Source of the DNA: Paucisalibacillus algeriensis
GTDB lineage: Bacteria > Bacillota > Bacilli > Bacillales > Amphibacillaceae
Length of the DNA: 64,000 nt
Reading direction: 5' to 3'
Assembly: GCF_000577245.1 (NCBI RefSeq)
Contig: NZ_CBYO010000016.1
Coordinates: 240,237-304,236, forward strand
Made by a program: the position numbers and the translations under genes. This document shows positions 24,925 to 33,942 of the stretch, one piece after another. Positions within the stretch are counted from its first letter, which is position 1; every line of letters begins with the position of its first letter. Below the pieces are notes generated by a model. It did not search any database. It had not been told where the DNA came from and was given only the letters and a program-made list of their open reading frames with translations.

Positions 24925-25908
24925 ATGAACTATAACGTGATTCGCTGCGCTAGAGCTATTCTACATGTTCGGGATTTTGAAGTATCAAGAAAGTTCTATG
25001 TAGATGCCTTAGGCTTTATTGAAACAGAGTCCGATCATGAGCATATTTATCTGCGTGGGTTGGAAGAACATAACCACCATAGTTTAGTTTTGAAAAAATC
25101 TGATTCACCAGTTGTGGAAGCTTTAGGCTATAAAGTATCTTCCGATAGTGATTTAGAAGCATTGGCCCTAATGTTTGAAGAAGAGGGGTGTGCTACAAAA
25201 TGGGTGGAAAAGGGAGAACAACATGCCCTAGGTCGTACATTAAGGGTTAATGACCCTTCTGGTTTACCGTTAGAGTTTTTTGCTGAAATGGATACAGTGG
25301 ATCGTCTTTTACAACGTTATGATTTATATAAAGGGTCACGGATGCAACGAATTGATCACTTTAATTGTGCCGTGACTGATGTTGAGGCAGCCTATGCCTT
25401 TTATAAAGAGAAGCTTGGATTTGCTTGCTCAGAATATACAGATACACCAGAAGGAAATGTTTGGGCAGCATGGTTGCACCGTAAGCAGAATGTACATGAT
25501 GTTGCCTTTATGAATGGAAAAGGTCCTAGACTCCATCATATTGGCTTTTGGCTACCAGACCAATTAGCACTTATTCATACTTGTGATGTGCTTGCATCGA
25601 TGGGCTACGGCGAAGCGCTTGAACGTGGTCCAGGAAGACATGGATTATCAAACGCCTTCTTCCTCTATTTACGCGATCCAGATGGACATCGCATTGAATT
25701 ATATAGTGGTGATTACCTAACTAGCGATCCTGATTTTGAACCAATCCGTTGGGATATTAATGATCCGATGCGGCAGACATTCTGGGGTCACGCTGCCCCT
25801 GACAAGTGGTTTACAGAAGCTTCAACTGTATTAAATGTGCATACAGGAAAAGTAGTAGAGCCACAGGATGCAAAGCTTGAACAGCATAAGCCAACTTTTG
25901 TGATTTAG
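24925..25908 (+). CDS. hpaD: homoprotocatechuate 2,3-dioxygenase
   Basis: A 327-residue extradiol dioxygenase with two vicinal-oxygen-chelate domains (about 5-125 and 140-270). The metal ligands of the second domain are visible as H145 (RIDHFN), H205 (LHHIGFW) and E258 (HRIELYSG), as in the Brevibacterium Fe-type enzyme. It opens the ring of 3,4-dihydroxyphenylacetate. The C-terminal tail of about 60 residues with WDINDPMRQTFWGH is characteristic of this group. GGGGGG lies before the ATG. Confidence 0.95.
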   Translation: MNYNVIRCARAILHVRDFEVSRKFYVDALGFIETESDHEHIYLRGLEEHNHHSLVLKKSDSPVVEALGYKVSSDSDLEALALMFEEEGCATKWVEKGEQHALGRTLRVNDPSGLPLEFFAEMDTVDRLLQRYDLYKGSRMQRIDHFNCAVTDVEAAYAFYKEKLGFACSEYTDTPEGNVWAAWLHRKQNVHDVAFMNGKGPRLHHIGFWLPDQLALIHTCDVLASMGYGEALERGPGRHGLSNAFFLYLRDPDGHRIELYSGDYLTSDPDFEPIRWDINDPMRQTFWGHAAPDKWFTEASTVLNVHTGKVVEPQDAKLEQHKPTFVI

Positions 25909-25909
25909 T

Positions 25910-26395
25910 CATAAAGGAGAGCTTTCATTGGCATTTCGTTGAGAATGAAAATTCAAAAAGTTCATGAGAGATGCTCTCATCGACATTTCGTAGCCAATTG
26001 AAGCTTAAAAAGTTCATGAGAGGTGCTCTCATCGACATTTCGTAGCCAATTGAAGCTTAAATAGTTCATGAGAGGTGCTCTCATAGACATTTCGTAACCA
26101 ATTGAAGCTTAAAAAGTTCATGAGAGATGCTTTCATCGACATTTCGTAACGATTGAAGCTTAAAAAGTTCATGAGAGATGCTTTCATCGACATTTCGTAA
26201 CGAATTGAAGCTTAAAAAGTTCATGAGAAGTGCTCTCATCGACATTTCGTAACGAATTGAAGCTTAAAAAGTTCATGAGAGGTGCTCTCATCGACATTTC
26301 GTAACCAATTGAAGCTTAAAAAGTTCATGAGAGGCGCATTCATCGACATTTCCTAGCGAATAGAGTTCAAAATGTTCATCACAAGAACTCCTTTC
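25910..26395. repeat. tandem array of 52-bp repeats, each with a 7-bp hairpin
   Basis: Eight full copies start at the AAAAAG (or AATAG) of 25955, 26007, 26059, 26111, 26162, 26214, 26266 and 26318, at a spacing of 52 bp with one 51-bp step. Decayed half-copies flank both ends. Each unit carries ATGAGAG-gtg-CTCTCAT (with variants such as AGAGATGCTTTC), then CGACATTTCG and AATTGAAGCTT. The period is not a multiple of three and no frame stays open, so it is not coding. It separates hpaD from hpaC. Confidence 0.95.
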
Positions 26396-26444
26396 CATAA
26401 GGAATGGTGTAATAACACGAAAAAAGTGAAAAGGGGGTCAAATA

Positions 26445-26921
26445 ATGGATGATCGTATGTTCCGTAACGCAATGGGGAAATTCGCAACCGGTGTTACGGT
26501 GGTTACGACCAAGCTAGGTGAAGAAATCCATGGCATGACCGCAAATGCTTTTATGTCTGTATCCTTAAATCCAAAACTGGTAGTAGTATCGGTTGATCAT
26601 AAAGCGACCATGAAACGTTATATTCCAAGTTCTGGGAAATTTGCAATTAGCATTTTAAAACAAGACCAGAAAGATCTGTCTGCCTATTTTGCTGGCCAAA
26701 TTAATGAGACTAGGGATATTGATTTTCATTGGTTTCATGAGCTGCCAACTATAAAAGAAGCACTGGTAAATATGGTTTGTGAATTACATGATGAAGTTGA
26801 TGCAGGTGATCACACCCTTTTCATAGGGAAAGTAACAGATTTGGTTATAAGAGAAGGCGATCCACTAGCATTTTATGAGGGAAAGTATCGAGAATTAGAA
26901 AATAGTGAACGGGTAAAATAA
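26445..26921 (+). CDS. hpaC: flavin reductase, 4-hydroxyphenylacetate 3-monooxygenase reductase component
   Basis: A 158-residue NADH:flavin oxidoreductase of the flavin_reduct (HpaC) family, providing FADH2 for HpaB. The FMN-binding region MGKFATGVTVVTT.. and GMTANAFMSVSLNPKLVVVSV are diagnostic, with the closing GDHTLFIGKV. It is preceded by AAAAGGGGG and lies 50 bp past the repeat array. No promoter was found between hpaD and hpaC, so it would be transcribed through the repeats. Confidence 0.9.
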   Translation: MDDRMFRNAMGKFATGVTVVTTKLGEEIHGMTANAFMSVSLNPKLVVVSVDHKATMKRYIPSSGKFAISILKQDQKDLSAYFAGQINETRDIDFHWFHELPTIKEALVNMVCELHDEVDAGDHTLFIGKVTDLVIREGDPLAFYEGKYRELENSERVK

Positions 26922-26954
26922 TAGATTTTAAATTTGCTGATTGGGGGTAAGACC

Positions 26955-28103
26955 ATGAAACAGCAATTAGATCAATCATCCGAGATGACAATGGATATTT
27001 TTGAAAAGATAAGTGGACATGAACAGGTCGTATTTTGTAATGACCCTAGTACCGGCTTACAGGCAATCATTGCAATTCACAACACCACCCTTGGCCCTGC
27101 ACTAGGGGGTACAAGGATGTATCCATATGCTAGTTTAGATGATGCATTAGATGATGTCCTTCGATTATCAGAAGGTATGACCTATAAATGTGCCGCTGCT
27201 GACATTGATTTTGGTGGTGGAAAAGGTGTTATAATTGGTGACCCTAAAACTGATAAAACTTCCGCTTTGTTCCGTGCATATGGACAATTTGTAGATTCAT
27301 TGAATGGTAGATTTTATACTGGGACTGATATGGGTACAACAATGGATGACTTTGTGCAAGCAGCAAAGGAAACACATTTCATTAATGGAATTCCCGTTGA
27401 GTTTGGTGGTGGCGGAGATTCATCAGTTCCTACTGCCCAAGGTGTTATTTATGGTTTGAAATCAACGGCTCAATATCTTTTTGGTGACGAGACGTTGTCC
27501 GGAAAAACCTATGCTATTCAAGGACTGGGGAAAGTTGGATATAAGGTAGGTCAACAGCTATTAGAAATGGGTGCTAATCTGGTTGTTACCGATATTAATA
27601 AAGATGCAATAGCTGCTATTCAAGCTCAGGCAGAGGTCCATACAGGCAATGTAACTGTAGTAGAAAGTGATGATATTTACCATGTAGATGCAGATGTTTT
27701 TATCCCATGTGCAATGGGAGGAATATTAAACGATGAAACAATCGATCAGTTAAAGGTAAGGGCAATTGTTGGTTCTGCAAATAATCAGCTAAAGACAGAA
27801 CATCATGCGAAACTATTGCATGAAAAAGGAATTCTATATGCACCGGATTATATTGTCAATTCTGGTGGGTTAATTCAAGTAGCAGATGAATTATATGGAG
27901 CAAATAAAGCGCGTGTCCTTATGAAGACGAAAGCAATCTATCAATCTATCTTGGAAATTTACAAGCAATCCGAGCTTGATGCGATTACGACCCTAGAGGC
28001 GGCTAACCGTAAGTGCCAGCAACGTCTTGAAGAACAGCGCGGACGGAATAATTTCTATCGAAGACAGAGAAGCCCGAAGTGGATATTTAAAAATGAGGTG
28101 TAA
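26955..28103 (+). CDS. pdh: phenylalanine dehydrogenase
   Basis: A 382-residue NAD-dependent amino acid dehydrogenase. It resembles the Bacillus badius/Lysinibacillus phenylalanine enzymes rather than leucine dehydrogenase: [48 protein letters not shown], and a C-terminus rich in Arg ending [15 protein letters not shown] holds the substrate-binding lysine and [10 protein letters not shown] the NAD fold. In this operon it would deaminate phenylalanine and tyrosine to (4-hydroxy)phenylpyruvate, feeding the pathway. I take the ATG at 26955, eight bases after GGGGG. Confidence 0.87.
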   Translation: MKQQLDQSSEMTMDIFEKISGHEQVVFCNDPSTGLQAIIAIHNTTLGPALGGTRMYPYASLDDALDDVLRLSEGMTYKCAAADIDFGGGKGVIIGDPKTDKTSALFRAYGQFVDSLNGRFYTGTDMGTTMDDFVQAAKETHFINGIPVEFGGGGDSSVPTAQGVIYGLKSTAQYLFGDETLSGKTYAIQGLGKVGYKVGQQLLEMGANLVVTDINKDAIAAIQAQAEVHTGNVTVVESDDIYHVDADVFIPCAMGGILNDETIDQLKVRAIVGSANNQLKTEHHAKLLHEKGILYAPDYIVNSGGLIQVADELYGANKARVLMKTKAIYQSILEIYKQSELDAITTLEAANRKCQQRLEEQRGRNNFYRRQRSPKWIFKNEV

Positions 28104-28106
28104 CCA

Positions 28107-29351
28107 ATGGTTGAAGTGAAATTTCATGATATTGGAGAAGGCATGACTGAGGGTGAAGTAGTAAATTATTTCGTTAAGGTTGGGGATTCGGTTAAAGTCG
28201 ACCAACCCCTTGTGGAAATGCAAACCGACAAAATGGTTGCTGAAATACCTTCACCAACTTCCGGTACGGTAAAGAAAATTAATGTTGATGTAGGATCAAC
28301 GATTACAATCGGGTCCGTATTACTAGAAATCGATGATGGAAAGAACGCGACAGTATCCTCATATGGCTCCGAACAAGAGGTTTCTGCAGCGGTATTAACT
28401 CCAGAGAAAAAGGAAAACCAAATAGTAGAGCCTGAAGTCAGGACACCACCAAAACGAATTATTGCTGCACCACATACAAGAAGAATTGCTCGAGAGAATG
28501 ACGTTGATATTGAGCAAGTTACAGGTAGCGGCCCAGCTGGAAGAGTTACGGATGAGGATATATTTCGATTTGTTCGTGAACGAGATGGTAAGGGAGAATC
28601 CCGAGTTGAGGTAGCAGTAGAACCAGATATGAAAGAAGTGGAGGAATCGAACATAATTAGCGGTGACACGATTCCATTTACTGGTATACGAAAACAAATT
28701 GCGATGAAAATGGCAGAATCTTTATCTACTATTCCTCATGTAACACACTTTGACGAGGCGGACTTAACAAACTTACTTGAATTTAGGAAGGAACTAAAAG
28801 AATCAGGGGAAAATATCTCTGTTGTAGCATTTTTCCTAAAAGCCTTAACTATTACTTTAAAAGAGTTTCCATTATTTAATGCATGTTTAGATGAAGAAAA
28901 CCAAGTCATTAGACTGTTGAAAGGGTATCATATTGGACTCGCAACTAATACAGAAAAGGGTTTACTAGTTCCAGTTCTTCGTGATGCCGATAAAAAATCT
29001 ATTAAACAATTACATGTTGAAATGAAGGCATTAACCAAAAAAGCTCAGGAACAAAAATTATCTGTTGCAGAAATGAAGGGCGGAACTTTTACGATTAGTA
29101 ATGTTGGGCCACTTGGGGGAACAGCTGCAACACCAATCATTAACCATCCACAGGCGAGTATTATTGCGTTTCATAAGACAAAAAGAAAACCTATTGTGAT
29201 GGAAAATGATAACATTGTGATTCGTTCTATCATGACGATGTCGCTATCCTTTGATCATCGAATTATCGACGGGGCTGATTCTGTGATGTTTACTAATCGT
29301 TTTATTGAGTTAGTCGAACAACCGAAAAAACTCATCTTATATCTACACTAA
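28107..29351 (+). CDS. dihydrolipoamide acyltransferase, 2-oxo acid dehydrogenase E2 component
   Basis: A 414-residue E2 protein: one lipoyl domain (residues 1-75, lipoyl-lysine in TDKMVAE), a peripheral subunit-binding domain (about 112-148, PHTRRIARENDVDIEQVTGSGPAGRVT), and a catalytic domain from about 190 with the histidine of SFDHRIIDGAD. E1 and E3 genes, which normally flank E2, are absent. The gene starts three bases after phenylalanine dehydrogenase, so its substrate is probably (4-hydroxy)phenylpyruvate, with E1 and E3 borrowed from elsewhere. AATGAGGTG lies upstream. Confidence 0.9.
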   Translation: MVEVKFHDIGEGMTEGEVVNYFVKVGDSVKVDQPLVEMQTDKMVAEIPSPTSGTVKKINVDVGSTITIGSVLLEIDDGKNATVSSYGSEQEVSAAVLTPEKKENQIVEPEVRTPPKRIIAAPHTRRIARENDVDIEQVTGSGPAGRVTDEDIFRFVRERDGKGESRVEVAVEPDMKEVEESNIISGDTIPFTGIRKQIAMKMAESLSTIPHVTHFDEADLTNLLEFRKELKESGENISVVAFFLKALTITLKEFPLFNACLDEENQVIRLLKGYHIGLATNTEKGLLVPVLRDADKKSIKQLHVEMKALTKKAQEQKLSVAEMKGGTFTISNVGPLGGTAATPIINHPQASIIAFHKTKRKPIVMENDNIVIRSIMTMSLSFDHRIIDGADSVMFTNRFIELVEQPKKLILYLH

Positions 29352-29360
29352 GTAATGATT

Positions 29361-29398
29361 ACGGGCAGCTAGGATCAGAAATTGGTTCTACTGCCTGT
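29361..29398 (+). other. imperfect hairpin between the E2 gene and hpaG1
   Basis: ACGGGCAG pairs with CTGCCTGT around an inner GATCAGAA / TTCT element. No T run follows, so this is more likely an RNA-processing or stabilising structure than a terminator. Confidence 0.4.
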
Positions 29399-29450
29399 TA
29401 GCCTATGAATATAGTAAACGTATATTTAATGAAATAGGAGTGTGGCACTC

Positions 29451-30242
29451 ATGTTGTTTCGAGCGAAAGCAAGGTTTTCTTCTACGATAGGACTTGAGGA
29501 TATCTTTGTAGGGCATTCTCACATTGAATGGAAAGGCGAGAAACTCACAGAAGATGCTTTTGATTGGCAATCTCCCGTTTCGGGGACTGTCTATGGTTCT
29601 TTATTAAACTTTCAGGAACAGAAGGATGCTTTTAGCAGTGAATTTAGTAAAGCCCCATATAATAATCCGCCAGAACGGCCAATTTTATACATTAAACCAC
29701 GAAACACGATTAATGCACACCTAAGGGAAGTTGCAATACCTAATGGAGTCGAAGCTGTTGAAATCAATGCAACACTGGGTGTTGTGATAGGAAAAACTGT
29801 AACAAATGTAAGAGATGAGAACGCTTTAGAATATGTGGAAGGATACACCATAGTTAATGATGTATCGGTTCCCCATGAAAGCTTTTACCGACCTGCCATC
29901 AAACAAAAAGCACGAGATGGATTTTGTCCAATTGGCCCATGGATTGTTCCAAAAGAAAATTTGCCAAATCCAGATGGTTTGATGATTTGGACCTTTAAAA
30001 ATGAGGAATTGATTCAGGTTACTAGTGTAAAAGACTTGGTTCGTTCTATTCCAAAGCTAATTCAGGATGTAACAGAATATATGACATTAGCAAAAGGGGA
30101 TCTCTTACTTATCGGGGTACCGCATAATCCCCCAGTAGCTACGGTTGGGGATACAATTCGAATTGAAATCGATCAAATTGGAAGTTTGGAAAACCGATTT
30201 GTATTAGAAAATGTTCGCATTGCTGGGGGTGAAAAGGTATGA
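29451..30242 (+). CDS. hpaG1: HpaG N-terminal-type subunit (FAH family decarboxylase/isomerase)
   Basis: A 263-residue fumarylacetoacetate hydrolase-family protein matching the N-terminal half of E. coli HpaG: SPYNNPPE..LYIKPRNTI, VVIGKTVTNV, NDVSVPHESFYRPAIKQKARDGFCPIGP. In enterobacteria HpaG is one fused protein; here it is split into two genes that overlap by four bases. It takes part in decarboxylation/isomerisation of 5-carboxymethyl-2-oxohex-3-enedioate. The ATG at 29451 has AGGAG ten bases upstream; GTG at 29442 is too close to it. Confidence 0.88.
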   Translation: MLFRAKARFSSTIGLEDIFVGHSHIEWKGEKLTEDAFDWQSPVSGTVYGSLLNFQEQKDAFSSEFSKAPYNNPPERPILYIKPRNTINAHLREVAIPNGVEAVEINATLGVVIGKTVTNVRDENALEYVEGYTIVNDVSVPHESFYRPAIKQKARDGFCPIGPWIVPKENLPNPDGLMIWTFKNEELIQVTSVKDLVRSIPKLIQDVTEYMTLAKGDLLLIGVPHNPPVATVGDTIRIEIDQIGSLENRFVLENVRIAGGEKV

Positions 30243-30994
30243 AACATGCTAGAATAGCTTGCTTTGGTGCCATTCATGAAGCAACTGAAGTAAATGGTGG
30301 AATAAAACTTGCCGATGGTAGATTTGTGAATGAAAAGGAAGTGGTTTGGTTACCACCAGTAGAGGCGGGAACTATTTTCGCATTAGGCTTAAATTATGCA
30401 GACCATGCAAGTGAAATCAGTTTTAAAGCACCAGATGAACCTCTTGTATTCTTAAAAGGTCCAAATACACTATTGGGGCATAACGGTGAGACCCGTAGAC
30501 CTCGAAATGTTGAGATGATGCATTATGAGTGTGAACTGGCCGTTGTGATTGGTAAGAAAGCACGGAACGTAAAATGTGAAGAAGCTTATCAATTTGTTTC
30601 CGGATATACTGTAGCAAACGACTATGCAATTCGGGATTATCTAGAAAACTATTATCGTCCAAATCTAGCTGTTAAAAACCGGGATACATTAACTCCCATA
30701 GGACCATGGTTTGTTGAAAAGGAAGAAATTGATGATCCAATGAACTTGAAGCTCTATACCTATGTGAATGGGGAGCTTAAGCAAGAAGGCTCAACGAAGG
30801 ATATGGTTTTTGATATTCCGTTTTTAATCGAATACTTAAGTAGCTTTATGACCTTAAACGAAAACGACATTATTTTGACTGGTACTCCAAAAGGTACGGT
30901 GAATGTTGTGGAAGGTGATGAAGTTGTCGTAGGGATTGAAGGAATAGGGGAATTAAGAAATACGATTGTTGGCGATTCAGTGTTCGCAAGATAA
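30239..30994 (+). CDS. hpaG2: HpaG C-terminal-type subunit (FAH family)
   Basis: A 251-residue FAH-family enzyme corresponding to the C-terminal half of HpaG. Landmarks are FALGLNYADHASE, LVFLKGPNTL, MHYECELAVVIGKKARNV (metal-binding acids), NDYAIRDYLENYYRPNLAVKNRD and TGTPKG. The ATG overlaps the hpaG1 stop (ATGA), so the two chains are translated together and probably form a heteromer. It carries the catalytic metal-binding residues of the pair. Confidence 0.9.
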   Translation: MKHARIACFGAIHEATEVNGGIKLADGRFVNEKEVVWLPPVEAGTIFALGLNYADHASEISFKAPDEPLVFLKGPNTLLGHNGETRRPRNVEMMHYECELAVVIGKKARNVKCEEAYQFVSGYTVANDYAIRDYLENYYRPNLAVKNRDTLTPIGPWFVEKEEIDDPMNLKLYTYVNGELKQEGSTKDMVFDIPFLIEYLSSFMTLNENDIILTGTPKGTVNVVEGDEVVVGIEGIGELRNTIVGDSVFAR

Positions 30995-31007
30995 GAGGTG
31001 AAACAAG

Positions 31008-31391
31008 GTGCCACATATTACGGTTGAATATACGGATAATCTACGTGATGATGGTGATATTAAGGGATTGTTAAAGAAAATAAATGAAACGTTGATTGCA
31101 GAAGGAGGGACTTTTCCAGTTGGTGGGATTCGCTCTCGTGCAATTGAACTAAAAGATTATGTTGTTGCAGATGGAACTGGTAAAGATGATGCTTTTATTC
31201 ATGTTACGTTAAAAATAGGGAGTGGACGGTCGGATGAGGTAAAGAAATCTGCTTGTGACCGGTTATTTGAATTGGTCGAAAATCATTTTAAAGAACAATT
31301 CACCAATCGTAATTTAGCATTATCATTGGAACTTTATGAGTTCATGCATCCAACGTATAAAAAGAATAATATTCATCAACGATATCGATAG
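31008..31391 (+). CDS. hpaF: 5-carboxymethyl-2-hydroxymuconate delta-isomerase
   Basis: A 127-residue enzyme of the CHMI/tautomerase fold. The start is GTG at 31008, 10 bases after GAGGTG; this puts proline immediately after the initiator (PHITVEYTDNL), which the family needs as catalytic base. Other landmarks are FPVGGIRSRAIE and the conserved DDAFIHVTLKIGSGR. It is the last gene of the operon before a terminator. hpaH, the hydratase that follows in the pathway, is not present. Confidence 0.9.
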   Translation: MPHITVEYTDNLRDDGDIKGLLKKINETLIAEGGTFPVGGIRSRAIELKDYVVADGTGKDDAFIHVTLKIGSGRSDEVKKSACDRLFELVENHFKEQFTNRNLALSLELYEFMHPTYKKNNIHQRYR

Positions 31392-31400
31392 ACATTAAAG

Positions 31401-31433
31401 ACCTGAAATCGGGAATGGATTTCGGGTTTTTAT
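31401..31433 (+). terminator. terminator of the aromatic-acid operon
   Basis: ACC-GAAATC pairs with GATTTC-GGT and a TTTTTATT tail follows, 10 bases after hpaF. Confidence 0.85.
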
Positions 31434-31523
31434 TATGTTGTTTCATCTGAATGAAAAAGAACTCTATATAAATACTCTGAGTATATCTAAGAATCATAAA
31501 GTCAGTACCACTAATGTATGATA

Positions 31524-31556
31524 GACCCGGAATCTTAACTAGATTACGGGTCATTT
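31524..31556. terminator. hairpin downstream of ytaF, possibly bidirectional
   Basis: GACCCG / CGGGTC with an inner AATCT / AGATT pairing lies right after the ytaF stop codon. Its plus-strand tail (ATTTTC) is better than its minus-strand tail. Confidence 0.5.
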
Positions 31557-31557
31557 T

Positions 31558-32184
31558 CTATATTAAATTAAATACACCTAACGCAATTAATAATACAGGG
31601 GGCAAAAAGTTCATACGTTCCAACCTTTTATTTTGAGATAGCACAATACCGACTTTGATTCCATAATGGACAAATGCTCCACTCATAATGGCAATCAATA
31701 GAGGTGTGTATATCGGTGAATACCCTAAAATTGCCGCTCCAATTCCTGCTCCAAAAGCATCTAATGCTAAGGCAGTACCTAACAATATTGCCTCACCAAT
31801 CGAAATGGTTCCAGAACGATCAAGGTCTGCTTTGTCAGGTGTAGTTATAACGGTTCGGAAATTTTGAAAATTATTAGGTGTGGAAGGATGTTCATCTTTA
31901 TCTACTCTCTTAATTTGACTTCGAATCGTATTAATAAGAGAAAAAATCCCTATAAAGATTAGAATAGATCCACCAATTACTTTTGCAAAACTAACTGACA
32001 GAAATGAATGCATCATAGTACCTACAATCATGGAAACCAGAACGACAATCCCTGAACAAACCATAATCACAGCCAGAGCACTTTTTGGTACAAGTATTTT
32101 TCTCATTCCATAGGAGACTCCAACTCCAAACCCATCCAAGCTTACAGCAATTACTAGGAAGAATAGCCCAGTGAAAAAAAGCAT
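31558..32184 (-). CDS. ytaF: sporulation membrane protein YtaF
   Basis: A 208-residue membrane protein of the YtaF family, related to the MntP manganese exporter. Six helices are seen, in two groups of three around a hydrophilic loop (about residues 86-125). The repeated SLDGFGVGVSYG and ALDAFGAGIGAAI motifs, one in each half, are typical of this internally duplicated family. The gene is widespread in endospore formers and reported in sporulation gene sets; its transported ion is not established. AAAGGA lies ten bases upstream of the ATG. Confidence 0.88.
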   Translation of the reverse strand: MLFFTGLFFLVIAVSLDGFGVGVSYGMRKILVPKSALAVIMVCSGIVVLVSMIVGTMMHSFLSVSFAKVIGGSILIFIGIFSLINTIRSQIKRVDKDEHPSTPNNFQNFRTVITTPDKADLDRSGTISIGEAILLGTALALDAFGAGIGAAILGYSPIYTPLLIAIMSGAFVHYGIKVGIVLSQNKRLERMNFLPPVLLIALGVFNLI

Positions 32185-32366
32185 AGCACCATATCCTTTA
32201 CTTGTTCTAGGGTATTGTATGGAGATACGAATTGTTATGTGCTTTGGAAAACAAGTAAATCATTGCGTATCAAGATCTATCCTAAAATTAAACTTTTAAA
32301 TTTACAGTAAGTATGATTAGCTAGTTATATACCATATGTTCTTGGAACAAAGGAAGGTTATATCTA

Positions 32367-33209
32367 ATGAATAAACGCGTAGCACTTGAAAATGTAAGTA
32401 AAGTTTATATGAATAAACAAGTCCTAAGTAATATCTCCTTATCAATAGAAGAAAATCAGATAATGGCGATCCGAGGCGAAAATGGTACTGGAAAAAGTAC
32501 TTTATTACGTATAATTGCTGGAATCGAGCAACCTAGTTCAGGAAAAGTTACCTATCGAAATAACAATATGAAAATTGGATATGTGCCTGAAAGATTTCCT
32601 AAACAAATTCGATTTACACCAAGTGAATATTTACATTACATTGGGAAAATTGGTGGAATTTCAGTGAAATACCTTGAAGATAGAATTGAAAATCTACTAC
32701 ACCGCTTTCGGCTGAATAATGTGAAGAATCAACGGATTATGGAATTGTCAAAAGGGAATATTCAAAAAGTCGGTATTATCCAAGCACTTATTCACAATCC
32801 TAATCTTTTAATATTGGATGAGCCTTTATCTGGTCTCGATTCTCTAGCTCAGGAAGAATTGGTTACAATCATAGGGGAAATGAAACAGCAAGGTACCACA
32901 GTTTTGCTAACTTACCACGAAACGAATGCCTTTGAATCAATAATAGAGAGAAAGTTATACATACATAATGGGAATATTTCAGAGACAAAAGTATTGGATA
33001 ACCAACCTGTAAAATTGCTGATTATAAAAGAAATAAAGGAATCAGATGTTAAACTATGGGATGGGGTAATACAGGTAGAGAAAAAGGAAGATCAGTTATT
33101 TCTCTATGTTTCTTCAAGGGACAGTGATGTTATTTTATTAAGGGTTCTTCAGCTAGGTGGAAGCATAGAAGCAGTATCAACAGTTAGAGGGAATTACAGG
33201 AGATCATAA
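32367..33209 (+). CDS. ABC transporter ATP-binding protein
   Basis: A 280-residue ATPase with Walker A GENGTGKST, a variant signature LSKGNIQK, Walker B LLILDEPLSGLD and H-loop TYHE. After residue 210 there is a C-terminal extension of about 70 residues found in some ABC-2 exporters. It is the first gene of a three-gene operon with two membrane proteins, beginning one base before the next ATG. AAAGGAAGG lies upstream. The exported substrate is unknown. Confidence 0.92.
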   Translation: MNKRVALENVSKVYMNKQVLSNISLSIEENQIMAIRGENGTGKSTLLRIIAGIEQPSSGKVTYRNNNMKIGYVPERFPKQIRFTPSEYLHYIGKIGGISVKYLEDRIENLLHRFRLNNVKNQRIMELSKGNIQKVGIIQALIHNPNLLILDEPLSGLDSLAQEELVTIIGEMKQQGTTVLLTYHETNAFESIIERKLYIHNGNISETKVLDNQPVKLLIIKEIKESDVKLWDGVIQVEKKEDQLFLYVSSRDSDVILLRVLQLGGSIEAVSTVRGNYRRS

Positions 33210-33210
33210 T

Positions 33211-33915
33211 ATGAAGACATTGATTAACTATACCCTATACGACTTTATTCGGTCCCATAAGTATTTTCCACCTATCTCAACATTCATTATTTTGATTGTT
33301 GTCTATTATTCTTACACGCCAAATCCAATTATTGATAGTTATGCAGTTACAGCATTAATGATTTATTTTATTTCAGCTTGGTTATGTATTAGTGTAATGG
33401 CACTGGATCCACCTGTACAGAGACAAGTCATGATTCTTCACATTGGTGGGAGAAACTTGTATTATCTTTCAAAATTAATTACGGTCTGGCTACTTTCATT
33501 GATACTAACGGCTTTTGCCTTCATTTATCCAATAGTTTTTGGTATGTTTAATGAGCAAGTTACGTTTACGATTGGTTTCATTTCATGGATGAACTATATT
33601 TTATTGTCAACTCTAGGGATAGTCGTTGCTAGTATATTTAGCAAAGTTATCATGGAAAATGTAGTAAATTCATATGGTGGACTTGCACTTACCATCACGT
33701 TTTCTTTTACTGCATTAGGAATTTATGAAATCTTACCTGTTTCTATTAAAAATATCGTATGGATATTTCCGCCTGTGTTAGTTACACAGAAAACATTAAT
33801 AAACTGGAATGGTGAGAATATTTTCCATATTGATGTCATTCCTTTTATTTGGATATTATTATATGCTGCCTTATTATTATGGGTATTTTTAAAATTAGTA
33901 AAAAGAAAAGGCTAA
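33211..33915 (+). CDS. ABC-2-like membrane permease
   Basis: A 234-residue protein with six hydrophobic segments and a basic C-terminus (LKLVKRKG). The sequence is not close to a family I can name, but its position one base after the ATPase gene and the six-helix layout make it the transmembrane half of that exporter. The first loop carries DPPVQRQVMILHIGGRNLYYLSK, resembling the loop after TM2 in other ABC-2 permeases. Confidence 0.78.
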   Translation: MKTLINYTLYDFIRSHKYFPPISTFIILIVVYYSYTPNPIIDSYAVTALMIYFISAWLCISVMALDPPVQRQVMILHIGGRNLYYLSKLITVWLLSLILTAFAFIYPIVFGMFNEQVTFTIGFISWMNYILLSTLGIVVASIFSKVIMENVVNSYGGLALTITFSFTALGIYEILPVSIKNIVWIFPPVLVTQKTLINWNGENIFHIDVIPFIWILLYAALLLWVFLKLVKRKG

Positions 33916-33942
33916 ACTTTTAGCCAGTTGGAGGTAGTAAGC

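Noticed and set aside
25910..26395. CRISPR array
   Set aside because: The whole 52-bp unit is repeated without variable spacers and there are no cas genes.
26955..28103. Leucine dehydrogenase
   Set aside because: Signature segments ([35 protein letters not shown]) follow phenylalanine dehydrogenases, not the leucine enzyme's GGGKTVIIG and EDVGTTVDDM.
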